64,000 bases of DNA from an uncultured Clostridium sp. (GTDB lineage: Bacteria > Bacillota > Clostridia > TANB77 > CAG-508): contig USHX01000003.1 of NCBI GenBank assembly GCA_900554565.1, positions 15,017-79,016 on the forward strand, read 5' to 3'. Both the position numbers and the translations under genes were made by a program. Of this stretch, positions 29,345-38,345 are shown in pieces (positions within the stretch are counted from its first letter, which is position 1; each line of letters starts with the position of its first letter). The notes beneath the pieces were generated by a model, which was not told the DNA's origin, did not search any database, and saw only the letters and a program-made list of their open reading frames with translations.

Positions 29345-30046
29345 TTAGTTATTAACCTTTTCTTTTTCTTTTAATGGTATGTCTTTTAGTTTATTGAAAT
29401 CTTTTTCTAATGTATATAATACTGAATGTTTCTTTAATTTTCCTTTGCTATTATACTTTGCTTCTGTAACTAAAGCCCATGTTGCATTTTTTATTATATA
29501 ACTTTCTCTTACATAATTGAAATATTTTTTGTCACACCATAATTCTGCAGTATCTTTTCTACATTTTTCGATTTCTCCATCTGTCCTAACATCCAAAAAG
29601 TATCCTTCTTCATCTCCTTGAGCGCTTATAGTTATATATGATCTATTTGGATCTTGTTTTTCTATCCTTGAAATATCATGCATGGACAGAAATTTTTGAA
29701 ACTTTTTGGTTCTAAAGTATGCATATCTTTTTTTAAATTTGTCATTAACACTTAATCCTAAGAACCCATTTATAGCTTCTCCTCTGGCATGAATTACATA
29801 TCCTTCTTTAAGTCTTTTCTCTTTTTTTCCTTCTTGTTTTAAGGTTAATTTTGAAAATCCATTTTTGAATATGACAAATTTAAGTATTCCGTTTTCATTT
29901 TCGCTTGTACATACAGTTGTACCTGATGGTGTAATCTTACATTCCCATCCATTTCCAACTATATATTGTGGCTCAAATATTTTTGGCTTTTCAGCATCAA
30001 ATGTTCTAACAAATTTCCCATTTTTAATTTCGATTTTCCAAATCAT
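29345..30046 (-). CDS. unknown 233-residue protein
   Basis: Family not recognised. The sequence is beta-rich with many aromatic and charged residues. A first part (MIWKIEIKNGKFVRTF, VGNGWECKITPSGTTVC) and later DPNRSYITISAQGDEEGYFL suggest repeated beta hairpins, with three widely spaced Cys after residue 110. No signal peptide or membrane helix. GGGAAAGGAAA precedes ATG. It has its own terminator, and a leader hairpin (TCACT-AAAA-AGTGA) lies 5' of the ribosome site. Confidence 0.7.
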   Translation of the reverse strand: MIWKIEIKNGKFVRTFDAEKPKIFEPQYIVGNGWECKITPSGTTVCTSENENGILKFVIFKNGFSKLTLKQEGKKEKRLKEGYVIHARGEAINGFLGLSVNDKFKKRYAYFRTKKFQKFLSMHDISRIEKQDPNRSYITISAQGDEEGYFLDVRTDGEIEKCRKDTAELWCDKKYFNYVRESYIIKNATWALVTEAKYNSKGKLKKHSVLYTLEKDFNKLKDIPLKEKEKVNN

Positions 30047-30242
30047 TTTTTCCTTTCCCTAATACTCACTTTTTTAGTGACGTTCGTTCCTAAATAAATT
30101 TTAGGCCTTTCTAAAGTCTCTACATTGTTGCACGTTTCGGAAAAAAGTTAATAACTTCTATGAGATAACAACTACTGTTATCTGTTTCAATGTGCATATG
30201 CTAAAAAATTAGCATGTATACATAATAACATATTTTTGTTTT

Positions 30243-31242
30243 TTATACAATATATTTAATTTCATTATTTGGAAAATATTTTTTCATTTGTGTTTTAAAA
30301 AACGCTTCACCTGCTTTTCTCACATCATTTTTATACCAATATTTTCCCATTCCCCTTCCTGTCATTTTCTCTTTATCATATAAATTTATTGCATTCGAAA
30401 ATGCTTCTTCATTTATTTTAGTATGCACATAACTATATGTCATAAAAATAATTTCGAAAAACACATCTTTTTTAACTTTTTCGGATAATTCGATATTTAA
30501 TTTTTGTATTAATTCTAAATACAACTTTTCCCAACCTTCAACAAAAATTACAGGTGCTATTAATATTCCAATTTTATAGCCAGCATCTTTTAGCTTGTTA
30601 ATTGCATTTATTCTTCCTTGTAATCTAGAAGTTCCAAATTCTACGTTTTTTATTATTTCTTCTGGATTAACACTTACTCTTATAATTATTTTTCCTTTAT
30701 GATCCAATGGTAGCAAATCATCTACCATCTCAAATTTTGTTGGGAAAGTTAAATATCCTTTTTGTGTATTCTTAAAATTTTCTATTGTCCACACTAAATT
30801 GCCAGTTATTGTGTTCTCTAATATTAAATCACTATTACTTCCTATTTCAAATGTTAATTCTTTGTCTGACTTCTCTGCTGTTTTTATTATTTTTTCTAGC
30901 ATTTTTTCTCTATTAACAAATAATCTCAAATATGCACATTTATTATAATTGCATACCAAATAGCAATACATACATGCAGCTGTACAGCCAGATGATGTAT
31001 ATGGTACTAGAAAATCTGATGTTTTATGGTTTTCAACAAATTTGTGCGTTTTTCGTACTCCTATTATTAGGTTTCTTTTCATATTCAAAAATTCTTTGTT
31101 TTCTTTTTTTCGCATTTCTTCTATATTGTTGTGATTTTCAATTTCAATTTTTGGTACATTTTCATATTGTTTAAGAAGTTGTTTTCCGTAATTCGTAATT
31201 TTCTATTTCTTTTTCATAACAAATTAAATTAGGGTTAAACAT
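30243..31242 (-). CDS. splB: spore photoproduct lyase, one +1 shift at CGG near the N-terminus
   Basis: Radical-SAM enzyme that splits the thymine dimer-type lesion of spore DNA on germination. From ATG 31242 (AAGGAG upstream) the product begins MFNPNLICYEKEIENYEL. Codon 19 is CGG A at 31186-31188. Frame zero stops at residue 23. Dropping C gives YEL-GKQLLKQYENV and a 332-residue protein. The family's conserved LGK follows the same N-terminal region. SAM cluster motif CTAACMYCYLVC (C-x3-C-x2-C) lies near residue 90. GVRKTHKF is family-typical. A shorter start inside the second frame is possible but would lose the conserved N-terminus. Confidence 0.9.
31185..31188 (-). other. +1 recoding site CGG-A in splB
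   Basis: Codon context TTA CGG A, codon 19 of splB. GGA reading restores the conserved LGK. Confidence 0.85.
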
Positions 31243-31281
31243 ATTATTATCTCCTTTTCTTAAATAATAATAGTTTAACCC
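31232..31281 (-). promoter_or_regulatory. splB: hairpin enclosing the splB translation start
   Basis: Perfect 9-bp arm GGGTTAAAC (31232-31240 with 31273-31281) continues as an AT stem of about 9 bp, one base bulged, so about 18 bp in total. The ribosome site AAGGAG falls in the 12-base loop and the ATG in the stem. Such a fold should limit splB translation unless opened. Confidence 0.6.
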
Positions 31282-31293
31282 ATTTTTTATTTT

Positions 31294-31782
31294 TTATATT
31301 CTTTCATATGTAATAAATTCATAATCTAGTTTGTTTTCTTCATTTTTTATTCCTTTTTCTTCACTTGTTTTTTTCCATACTTTTTCATCTATTTTAGGAA
31401 AAAATGCATCTCCATCAAATTCTTCGTTTATTTGTGTTACATACATTTTTTTAACATATGGCATTAAGAAGTTATATATCATTGCTCCTCCAATTACAAA
31501 TGCTTCTTCTTCTCCTTCTATCAAATCTTGAATTTGTAATAAAGAATGCACTACTTCTACATTTTCATCTTTTACTTTAAAGTCTGGATTTTGGCTAAAT
31601 ATTACATGTTTTCTATTTGGTAATACTTTTTCTAATGATTCAAATGTTTTTCTTCCCATTATTATTGTATGTCCTGTTGTTAAATTCTTAAAATGTTTTA
31701 AATCTTCTGGCAAATGCCATACTAATTCATTATTTTTTCCTATTATATTGTTTTTTGCTTTTGCTACTATTATACTTAACAT
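31294..31782 (-). CDS. dfrA: dihydrofolate reductase
   Basis: 162 residues. Reduces dihydrofolate to tetrahydrofolate with NADPH. MLSIIVAKAKNNIIGKNNEL has the family start; VWHLPEDLKHFKNLTTGHTI holds the substrate Asp/Glu, MGRKTFESL follows, and EEAFVIGGAMIYNFLMP is the GG cofactor loop. It follows thyA by 11 bases, so the pair forms the folate/dTMP cycle in one transcript. Gene symbol is generic. Confidence 0.97.
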   Translation of the reverse strand: MLSIIVAKAKNNIIGKNNELVWHLPEDLKHFKNLTTGHTIIMGRKTFESLEKVLPNRKHVIFSQNPDFKVKDENVEVVHSLLQIQDLIEGEEEAFVIGGAMIYNFLMPYVKKMYVTQINEEFDGDAFFPKIDEKVWKKTSEEKGIKNEENKLDYEFITYERI

Positions 31783-31793
31783 CTTTCTTCTCC

Positions 31794-32660
31794 TTATTTT
31801 GCTACTGGTATTTTTCCTAATTTTATTTCTTTGTTATAATCATAATTTTGAATTTCAAAATCTTCTACCTTGAATTCGTAAAAATCTTTTGTATGATTAT
31901 TTATCTTTAATTTTGGATGTACATCCATTGACTCTGCTTCTATTAGTTTTTTTACTAATGGTATATGTCTATCATATATATGACAATCCCCAATATTATG
32001 TGTCAATGTTCCAACTTCCAATCCTGCAACTTGTGCAAACATGTATTGTAATGCTGCATATTGCATTACATTCCAGCCATTTGCTGCTAGCATGTCTTGT
32101 GAACGTTGATTTAATATTAAATGTAGTTTTCCTTCTTTTACTAACCATTGTGTTCCATATACGCATGGCTCTAATGCCATATCTTTGAGTTCTTCGTGAT
32201 TAAATATATTTGTCATTATTCTTCTACTTGATTGGTCATTTTTTAATAAATATAAAACAAATTCTACTTGATCCATTTCTTGTATTCCATCTTTTGTTTT
32301 AAATTGATATTTTTTGCCCATTTGGTACCCATATGCTTTACCAATTGTACCATTTTCATCTGCCCATTGGTCCCATATGTGTGAATTTAAGTCTTTTATG
32401 TCATTAGATTTCTTTTGCCAAATCCATAAGACTTCATCAATAGCTCTTTTTACTGTTCCACTGTTGTTTCTTAATGTTATCATTGGAAATTCTTTTCCTA
32501 CATCATATTTGTTTGTTACTCCTACTATTGATATGTAGTTTGCTTCACTTCCATCTTCCCATCTTGTTCTTACATTTGTGCCTTCAGATGAGTAGCCGTT
32601 TTCTATTATTTCTTTGCAAGTTTCAATAAAGTGTTTGTCAGCTTGTGTCACTTTTATCAC
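31794..32660 (-). CDS. thyA: thymidylate synthase
   Basis: 288 residues. Converts dUMP to dTMP with methylene-tetrahydrofolate. Catalytic Cys in ALEPCVYGTQW (about 145), followed by NQRSQDMLAANGWNVMQYAA, TLTHNIGDCHIYDRHI and AL-type DFEIQNYDY near the end. The PCVYGTQW variant differs from the more common PPCHT form, but the QRSQD and dUMP-binding residues are intact. It heads the thyA-dfrA pair. Confidence 0.95.
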   Translation of the reverse strand: MIKVTQADKHFIETCKEIIENGYSSEGTNVRTRWEDGSEANYISIVGVTNKYDVGKEFPMITLRNNSGTVKRAIDEVLWIWQKKSNDIKDLNSHIWDQWADENGTIGKAYGYQMGKKYQFKTKDGIQEMDQVEFVLYLLKNDQSSRRIMTNIFNHEELKDMALEPCVYGTQWLVKEGKLHLILNQRSQDMLAANGWNVMQYAALQYMFAQVAGLEVGTLTHNIGDCHIYDRHIPLVKKLIEAESMDVHPKLKINNHTKDFYEFKVEDFEIQNYDYNKEIKLGKIPVAK

Positions 32661-32728
32661 TCCTATTCTTTTTTCTTTTTGAAGTATATCACAAGCATTT
32701 TAAAATTTCTACTCATTTCTTTATTTTT

Positions 32729-33625
32729 TTACCACCACTTCGGAACATATTCTTCTTCATGTTCTCCAAGCTCTTGAACAAAGCCATTTTCAAACCCTAA
32801 AAAATCAATATAATCTTCTATTTGTTTCCACTCATTTTCAGTAAGTTTCCTATTTAGTTCTTTATATTTTTCATCATTTTTAGCTTTATATGTAGGAAAA
32901 TATTGAGCCATAACACTTATATACACATAATCTTTCAGATTATCGTTTATCCACTTTAGGACTTTTTTACTATTTTCCACATTTTCAGGTAACACCAAAT
33001 GTCTTATCATTACCCCTTTTTTCATGATGCCATTTTCATCAAATTCATGTTTGCCTACTTGTCTTACCATCTCTTTTATTGCATTTGTAGCAATTTCAAA
33101 ATAATTTTCTATTTTTGAATATTTATATGCTTTTTCATTTTCTGCATATTTCAAATCTGGCAAATAAATGTCTACATATCCATCTAACTTTCTAATAGTT
33201 TCAACTGTTTCATATCCATTTGTATTATATACAATTGGAATTTCCAATCCGTTTTTTCTTGCTATTTTTATTGACTCTATAATTTGAAAAGTATAACTTG
33301 TTGGAGTTACCAAGTTTATGTTTTCAACTTTTTTGGATTGTTGTTCTAAGAATATTTGGGCTAATTCTTCTATTGTTATTTCTTTGCCTTTTCCTTGCTG
33401 GCTTATCTCATAATTTTGACAATATACACAGTTCAAATTACAATTAGAGAAAAATACTGTTCCAGAGCCATTTTCTCCACTTATACATGGTTCTTCAAAA
33501 TTATGTGTTGAATATAAAGCTATTTTTATCTTTTCATTTGCTTTACATCTTCCTATTTTCCCTTCATTTCTATTTATTCCGCATTTATGTGGACATATAG
33601 TGCATTTGTCTAGTTCTTTTATCAT
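32729..33625 (-). CDS. radical-SAM activase-like protein (PflA family)
   Basis: 298 residues. N-terminal CTICPHKCGINR ... GRCKANE motif, then the radical-SAM cluster CNLNCVYCQN (C-x3-C-x2-C) near residue 65, followed by LVTPTSYTF and YVDIYLPDLKYAENEKAY. The C-terminus has PEY-type FPTYKAKNDEKYKELNRK and ends PKWW. This matches the PflA-like group that activates unknown glycyl-radical-type or related enzymes. No obvious partner enzyme in the window. It is adjacent to the histidine kinase's downstream gene and to thyA, probably by chance. Confidence 0.85.
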   Translation of the reverse strand: MIKELDKCTICPHKCGINRNEGKIGRCKANEKIKIALYSTHNFEEPCISGENGSGTVFFSNCNLNCVYCQNYEISQQGKGKEITIEELAQIFLEQQSKKVENINLVTPTSYTFQIIESIKIARKNGLEIPIVYNTNGYETVETIRKLDGYVDIYLPDLKYAENEKAYKYSKIENYFEIATNAIKEMVRQVGKHEFDENGIMKKGVMIRHLVLPENVENSKKVLKWINDNLKDYVYISVMAQYFPTYKAKNDEKYKELNRKLTENEWKQIEDYIDFLGFENGFVQELGEHEEEYVPKWW

Positions 33626-33634
33626 GTTGTTCTC

Positions 33635-34306
33635 CTAATCTTTTACTATTTTTACTGATTTTACTATTAATCTTTCTTCCTGTTTTTCTAAGTTTATTTC
33701 TTTTTTAGTGAATCTATCCATGTTTTGTTTTACAATTTCTTGTATTTTAGTTTCATTATCATTATTAGAAACTCTTCCTATTTCTTCTTCATTTGTATTT
33801 GTTATTATTATGCTATTTTCACTGCCGTAATCTTCTTCATATTCTATAATTCTGGCTATATAACCTTCCTTTGTTTTTTCTATTTTATCTAGTAGAAAAC
33901 TATCTTCTTTGTTGTCTAATTCAATGTCTAAATTATAATATTTATCTGTTTGTTCATCATATTCTATAGAATTATTTCCTTCTTTTGGAAATTGATTTTT
34001 AAAGTCTTTTCCAAATAGTTCTTCTGCTTTATTGTTTATCTGGTCATATGTTAATTCATAGTCATCTAAATTCTTTTTCACCATTTCCCAAAGCCATAAT
34101 TTGTCTGCATTATTTATATCTTCGAACTCTGGTAATGCTTGGTTAGTCACTTCTTTCCAGCCATATATTTTTGTTATATATTCTTCTATTTGCTTAATAT
34201 CTTGTACATTTACATTGTCTTTTGTTCCTACTGCTTGTTGTCTATAAATTATCATTCCAACTAATATGCATGACAAAATTACTATGATAATAAGCATTTT
34301 TTTCAT
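33635..34306 (-). CDS. membrane-anchored protein next to the two-component system
   Basis: 223 residues. One N-terminal membrane helix (about 4-20, MLIIIVILSCILVGMIIY) and an acidic exported domain with no Cys beyond the anchor, so not a lipoprotein with certainty. Contains EYITKIYGWKEVTNQALPEF and WLWEMVKKNLDDYELTYDQI, a pattern seen in sensor-associated proteins but not diagnostic. It follows the histidine kinase gene by 21 bases, so it is likely part of the same operon and may modulate that kinase. Function unknown. Confidence 0.65.
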   Translation of the reverse strand: MKKMLIIIVILSCILVGMIIYRQQAVGTKDNVNVQDIKQIEEYITKIYGWKEVTNQALPEFEDINNADKLWLWEMVKKNLDDYELTYDQINNKAEELFGKDFKNQFPKEGNNSIEYDEQTDKYYNLDIELDNKEDSFLLDKIEKTKEGYIARIIEYEEDYGSENSIIITNTNEEEIGRVSNNDNETKIQEIVKQNMDRFTKKEINLEKQEERLIVKSVKIVKD

Positions 34307-34327
34307 TAGTTTTTCCCCTTTTCATCT

Positions 34328-36352
34328 TTATATTTTAGGCCATCTTATATTAACTTTAAATAAATCACCATCGATTTTTATTGTTAATTCTCCTCCTTGA
34401 AGACTTGTTAAACTTTGTGCAATTGATAATCCTAATCCGCTTCCTTCTGTGTTTCTTGATTTATCTCCTCTTACAAATCTTTGCATTAATTCTTCACTTG
34501 TAATGTTTAATTTTTCTTTTGAAATGTTTTTGATAGTAATATCATAGTTTTCACTATTTTCAGCAATGTCTACATATACTCTTGAATCTTCCACTGCATA
34601 TTTTGTTATGTTTCCAAATAAGTTTTCCACTATTCTATAAATATATCTACTATCAGCTTTTATTTTAACATTTTCTTCTGGTTTTTGCACTACTATTTTT
34701 AAGTTTTTTTCTTCAAATTTATCTTTAAATTCTCCAATTGTTTGATTTAGTAATTCTATAAAATCTATTTCTTCTATATTTAATTTTAGATTTCCCGAAG
34801 ATGCTTTTGAAGCTTCTACTACATCTTCTGTTAATTTTTTTAATCTTTTTGATTTTTGATCTAATATGTCAATATAATTTCTTATTCTCTCATCTTTTAT
34901 ATTTTCTTTTTTTAGTAAATCCACATAATTTATAATTGATGTTAATGGTGTTTTTATATCATGTGATACATTTGTTATTAATTCTGCTTTTAGTCTTTCT
35001 GCTTTTACATTTTGTTCTATTGCATTTGAAAATCCATCTGCTATGTCTTTTATATATATGCTCATTTCTTGAAGTGTTCCTTTTAGTTCATTTTCATCTA
35101 ATTGTATGTCTGTTTTTCCTTCATATATATCTTGCAAGGCTTGTCTTATTTTTTCTTGTGCTACAACATATTTTTTTATTTTATAATATGTCCATATCCA
35201 AAAAATTATTATTAAAATGTTTGATATCATATCTTTAAAGACAATTCCTAATATTGAAGTTGTCACTAAAAAGCTCACATAACATAAAAATATTCTTTTG
35301 GTTTCTGGCTTTTTATTTGTTAATGTATTATAAATATTTTTCATTTTTCTAAAAAAATATCTTAATATTCTATATAACAAAAAGCCTTGTAAAAACTTTC
35401 TTGCTTTTATTCTTTTTATTGTGCTTATTCCAATCACTGCACAAACTACATAACAAATTATATATGCAGCAAAAAATCCTATTATTGATATGTATTCAGC
35501 TAAATTTATGCATTCTGCTCCAATTACAGTAAATATTATTATTATCCATATTCCAACAAATCCTAATATTTCATATGGTACTTTATCTATAAAACTTAAT
35601 TTTACTTCTTCATTTTTATTATATCCTATTGCCCATATTAAATATATAGCTATTATTAGCAATGCTATTGTTGTTAATGGTAATACAACTATTGGCAATA
35701 TTTTATGTTCTAAACCAAAATTTGCAGCTAAGTTTATTATTTTATATGTTGTTAAACTATTTGTTTTATTTATATCAAATCTGCTATATACATCAAAATT
35801 TTCTATATTTTTTTCTTTTGAGTATTCACTGTTATTATCTTGTTTTAGAAGTCTATATTTATTGCTATAAATAAGCTCTTCAGAATTCATTTTTTCTATA
35901 TCTGTTTCTATTTTTCCTGATATATAGTTCCAATGTTCTTCACTATTTTGTATTTTGCTTTTTTCTGCTTCGTAATCATTACTTTTTATATTTGTATATA
36001 CTTTTCCTGTTAGTTTATCTATTATTATATAGTCTATATTTTCTTCTATTCCACCATTATATGCATATATATATTTGTTTTCCACATAATATATGTCTTT
36101 TTGTTCATTTTCTACTTTTACAAAATTATTATCTTCTTCTGTTGCTTGTTTGCATTCATTTACTTTATCTACTATGTTTTGTAAATATCTATTTGCAAAA
36201 TCCAGTGTCTCCTCATATTTTGTTTCATCTTTTATGTTATATTCTTCTAAAAATACTATGTGTAATACACTTCCTATTGCAATTATTACTAGTATTGGAA
36301 TCAATATATAACATATTAATTTTGCTAGATTTGAACTTCTAATTTTCTCCAC
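34328..36352 (-). CDS. sensor histidine kinase
   Basis: 674 residues. Membrane sensor with several segments: one near 13-35, then an extracytoplasmic loop to about 215 (KYEETLDFANRYLQNIVDKV), then four to six more hydrophobic segments (about 215-395). DHp domain with the phospho-His in NVSHDIKTPLTSIINYVDLL (near 470), ATPase domain with N box and GSGLGLSIA near 640. No PAS domain evident. It is paired with the response regulator 20 bases upstream. The signal is unknown. Confidence 0.93.
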   Translation of the reverse strand: MEKIRSSNLAKLICYILIPILVIIAIGSVLHIVFLEEYNIKDETKYEETLDFANRYLQNIVDKVNECKQATEEDNNFVKVENEQKDIYYVENKYIYAYNGGIEENIDYIIIDKLTGKVYTNIKSNDYEAEKSKIQNSEEHWNYISGKIETDIEKMNSEELIYSNKYRLLKQDNNSEYSKEKNIENFDVYSRFDINKTNSLTTYKIINLAANFGLEHKILPIVVLPLTTIALLIIAIYLIWAIGYNKNEEVKLSFIDKVPYEILGFVGIWIIIIFTVIGAECINLAEYISIIGFFAAYIICYVVCAVIGISTIKRIKARKFLQGFLLYRILRYFFRKMKNIYNTLTNKKPETKRIFLCYVSFLVTTSILGIVFKDMISNILIIIFWIWTYYKIKKYVVAQEKIRQALQDIYEGKTDIQLDENELKGTLQEMSIYIKDIADGFSNAIEQNVKAERLKAELITNVSHDIKTPLTSIINYVDLLKKENIKDERIRNYIDILDQKSKRLKKLTEDVVEASKASSGNLKLNIEEIDFIELLNQTIGEFKDKFEEKNLKIVVQKPEENVKIKADSRYIYRIVENLFGNITKYAVEDSRVYVDIAENSENYDITIKNISKEKLNITSEELMQRFVRGDKSRNTEGSGLGLSIAQSLTSLQGGELTIKIDGDLFKVNIRWPKI

Positions 36353-36372
36353 TTATCTATTCACCTTACTTT

Positions 36373-37065
36373 CTATTTTTCAATTTTATATCCTACACCC
36401 CATATAACTTTTAGATATCTTGGCTCTTTAGGATTTATTTCTATTTTTTCTCTTATATGTCTAATGTGAACTGCTATTATGTTTTCTGCTCCATAACCTT
36501 TCTCATTCCATACATTTTCATATATTTGTGTAATTGAATATACTTTTCCTTTATTTTTTAACAAGAATTTTAATATATTAAATTCTGTCCCTGTTAGTTT
36601 CACTTCTTTCCCATCTACTATGACCTTTTTTGTGTCATTATTTAATATTAATTCTCCTGTTTGATATATGTTTTCAACTTCATTTTCATTTATTGATCCT
36701 AGTTTTGTATATCTCCTTATATTTGAATTAACTCTTGCTAATAATTCTAATGGATTAAATGGTTTTGTTATGTAGTCATCTGCTCCTAAGTCTAGTCCCT
36801 CTATTTTGTCTTCATCTTCAGATTTTGCTGAGAGTAATATTACTGGTATTGTTTTTCCTTTTCTTATATCTTTTAATGTTTCTATTCCATCTTTTTTAGG
36901 CATCATTATGTCTAAAATTATAAGATGTATTTCATTTTCCTCTAATTTTTTTAAAGCTTCTTCTCCATTATATGCCTTTATTATGTTATATCCTTCTTTA
37001 TTTAAGTATATTTCTATTGCTTTTACTATTTCTTTATCATCATCTACTACTAATATATTATACAT
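36373..37065 (-). CDS. OmpR-family response regulator
   Basis: 230 residues. Receiver domain with acidic pair (VVDDDKEIV, residues 6-9), phospho-acceptor in LIILDIMMPKKDG (about 52) and Lys near 102 (DYITKPFNP). The C-terminal winged helix is of the OmpR type: GTEFNILKFLLKNKGKVYS and VHIRHIREKIEINP, with an EVWGVGYKI-like end. AAGGAG precedes ATG. It forms the two-component pair with the next gene and probably controls this operon, but no binding repeat was identified. Confidence 0.96.
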   Translation of the reverse strand: MYNILVVDDDKEIVKAIEIYLNKEGYNIIKAYNGEEALKKLEENEIHLIILDIMMPKKDGIETLKDIRKGKTIPVILLSAKSEDEDKIEGLDLGADDYITKPFNPLELLARVNSNIRRYTKLGSINENEVENIYQTGELILNNDTKKVIVDGKEVKLTGTEFNILKFLLKNKGKVYSITQIYENVWNEKGYGAENIIAVHIRHIREKIEINPKEPRYLKVIWGVGYKIEK

Positions 37066-37174
37066 TTTACCAATCTCCTTTGTGATTAGTATACCATAGA
37101 TTGGATTAATAAAAAATAGAGAATTTCTTAATTTTCTTCTAAGTTATTCTAAATATATTTTTTATTTTTTCATA

Positions 37175-37203
37175 TAAAAAAACTCTAGCATTTGACTAGA
37201 GTT
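37175..37203 (-). terminator. terminator of the Spo0A-like gene
   Basis: Stem AACTCTAG (37181-37188) with CTAGAGTT (37196-37203), then seven T on the minus strand. Confidence 0.85.
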
Positions 37204-37227
37204 CTTTGAGTTCTGGAATTAAAAGCT

Positions 37228-37722
37228 TTATTTTTTACTTTTTAATGTCAAGTCATCCACAATTGTTGCTATAAATTCTGAATTTGTAGGTTTTCCTTTA
37301 TGAGGTGAAATTGTATAACCAAAAATTGTATTAATTTTTTCAATGTTACCTTTTGACCATGCTGTTTCAATTGCATGTCTGATAGCTCTTTCCACACGAG
37401 AAGATGTGGTATTTTTTCTTTTTGCAATATCTGGATATAGCGCTTTAGTAACGTTATGTAAATATAATTCTTTATTTTCCATAGTTAAAATTATCGCAAT
37501 TCTTAAATAGTCATACCCTTTTAAACTTGGTGCTACACCAATTTCTCTTAATAATTTAGAAACTACTTTTTCTAAATTTTCTTCAGTAAGCTTTTCTTGT
37601 TTTTCTGTTTTTCCAACCACTTGGCTCAACCCTTCGATTAGCTCTTCAATTGTTACTCCTTTATCCCGGCATACTTCTAAAACCTGTATTAAAGTTGCCC
37701 TTTTTTCTTCTGTCATTTCCAT
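37228..37722 (-). CDS. Spo0A-type DNA-binding domain protein without receiver, CGG read in frame
   Basis: 164 residues. Start chosen at MEMTEEKRATLIQ, where GGAGG lies 8 bases upstream. Residues about 50-164 match the Spo0A effector domain: IGVAPSLKGYDYLRIAIILT, LYPDIAKRKNTTSSRVERAI, HAIETAWSKGNIEKI and FGYTISPHKGKPTNSEFIA. The receiver domain of true Spo0A is absent; the first 50 residues are a helical linker. So it may be a constitutive or partner-controlled sporulation regulator. It contains the only in-frame CGG of the window read through without a shift (37666-37668, context TGC CGG GAT), where a shift would stop after four codons. A leader hairpin CAAGCT-AAAA-AGCTTG lies upstream. Confidence 0.85.
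   Translation of the reverse strand: MEMTEEKRATLIQVLEVCRDKGVTIEELIEGLSQVVGKTEKQEKLTEENLEKVVSKLLREIGVAPSLKGYDYLRIAIILTMENKELYLHNVTKALYPDIAKRKNTTSSRVERAIRHAIETAWSKGNIEKINTIFGYTISPHKGKPTNSEFIATIVDDLTLKSKK
37665..37668 (-). other. in-frame CGG-G, the single apparent non-shifting site
   Basis: Codon context TGC CGG G. A +1 shift here gives GGG and a stop after three more codons, so this CGG must be read in frame, as Arg or another residue. It is the only CGG in the set followed by G. Confidence 0.8.
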
Positions 37723-37872
37723 TTTTAATACCTCCAAACTAATTTACCAAGCTTTTTAGCTTGTAGGTATTATTTTAGCAGGTTTTTTACGTTTTTTTAT
37801 TTTTGTTTTGCGAAACTTGTATTTTAATTTACATTATTTGTATTTTTTATGTAAAATGTTGTTTTTATATAG

Positions 37873-37912
37873 AAAAAGAGAAAATACTAATTTAAAATTA
37901 ATATTTTCTCTT
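37873..37912 (-). terminator. terminator of the 73-residue gene
   Basis: Nearly perfect 18-bp stem (37876-37893 with 37895-37912) with a T run on the minus strand. Confidence 0.85.
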
Positions 37913-37922
37913 AATTGAAAGT

Positions 37923-38144
37923 TTATTTGCAGACTTCTGCTCTGCAAGATACCATTGATGTTAATGGAAATCTTTTGATGTTTCCAGTAGATGTTCCTTT
38001 CGAAAATTCTGGATTTTCAAGGACAATTCCGTATTTTCCTGCTTCTAATACTTTAAATACTCCTTTTTCTAGTAAACCTGAAATTTCTACTTTCTTTCCT
38101 ACTAGTCCTTTCCATTTTTCTAGTACAATATCTAAGTCTGTCAT
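37923..38144 (-). CDS. small conserved-looking protein of 73 residues
   Basis: Start at MTDLDIVLEKWKGLVG with GGAGGAG 9 bases upstream. The longer in-frame reading has no ribosome site. A beta-rich small protein, KVEISGLLEKGVFKVLEAGKYG, with two Cys at the end (VSCRAEVCK). It could be an OB- or SH3-like fold, but I do not recognise the family. Its transcript has a consensus promoter, a leader hairpin (TTCGGAG ... CTCCGAA) and a terminator, so it is well isolated. Confidence 0.72.
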   Translation of the reverse strand: MTDLDIVLEKWKGLVGKKVEISGLLEKGVFKVLEAGKYGIVLENPEFSKGTSTGNIKRFPLTSMVSCRAEVCK

Positions 38145-38242
38145 TTTTCTTTCTCCTCCTATGTAAATTTTGAACTTCGGAGAAGACAACCACTCCGAAA
38201 TTCATCGAAATGGTTGATTTATTACCAACTTTCGCACTTCCT

Positions 38243-38271
38243 ATTATAGCACACTTAACATAATTTTGCAA
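38243..38271 (-). promoter_or_regulatory. sigma-A-like promoter of the 73-residue gene
   Basis: Minus strand TTGCAA (38266-38271), 17 bases, TATAAT (38243-38248). Confidence 0.7.
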
Positions 38272-38283
38272 GTTTTTATCAAA

Positions 38284-38340
38284 TAAAAGCTAAATTACTA
38301 TTTTATGAATACATTATTCAGTAAAATATAACTTAGCTTT
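38284..38340 (-). terminator. terminator of clpX
   Basis: A long imperfect hairpin with outer arms AAAGCTAA (38286-38293) and TTAGCTTT (38333-38340), T-rich on the minus strand after the stem. Confidence 0.6.
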
Positions 38341-38345
38341 CACTA

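Noticed and set aside
38053..38271. Open frame overlapping the start of the 73-residue gene
   Set aside because: It lies in a different frame from the better-supported gene and covers its promoter and leader hairpin.
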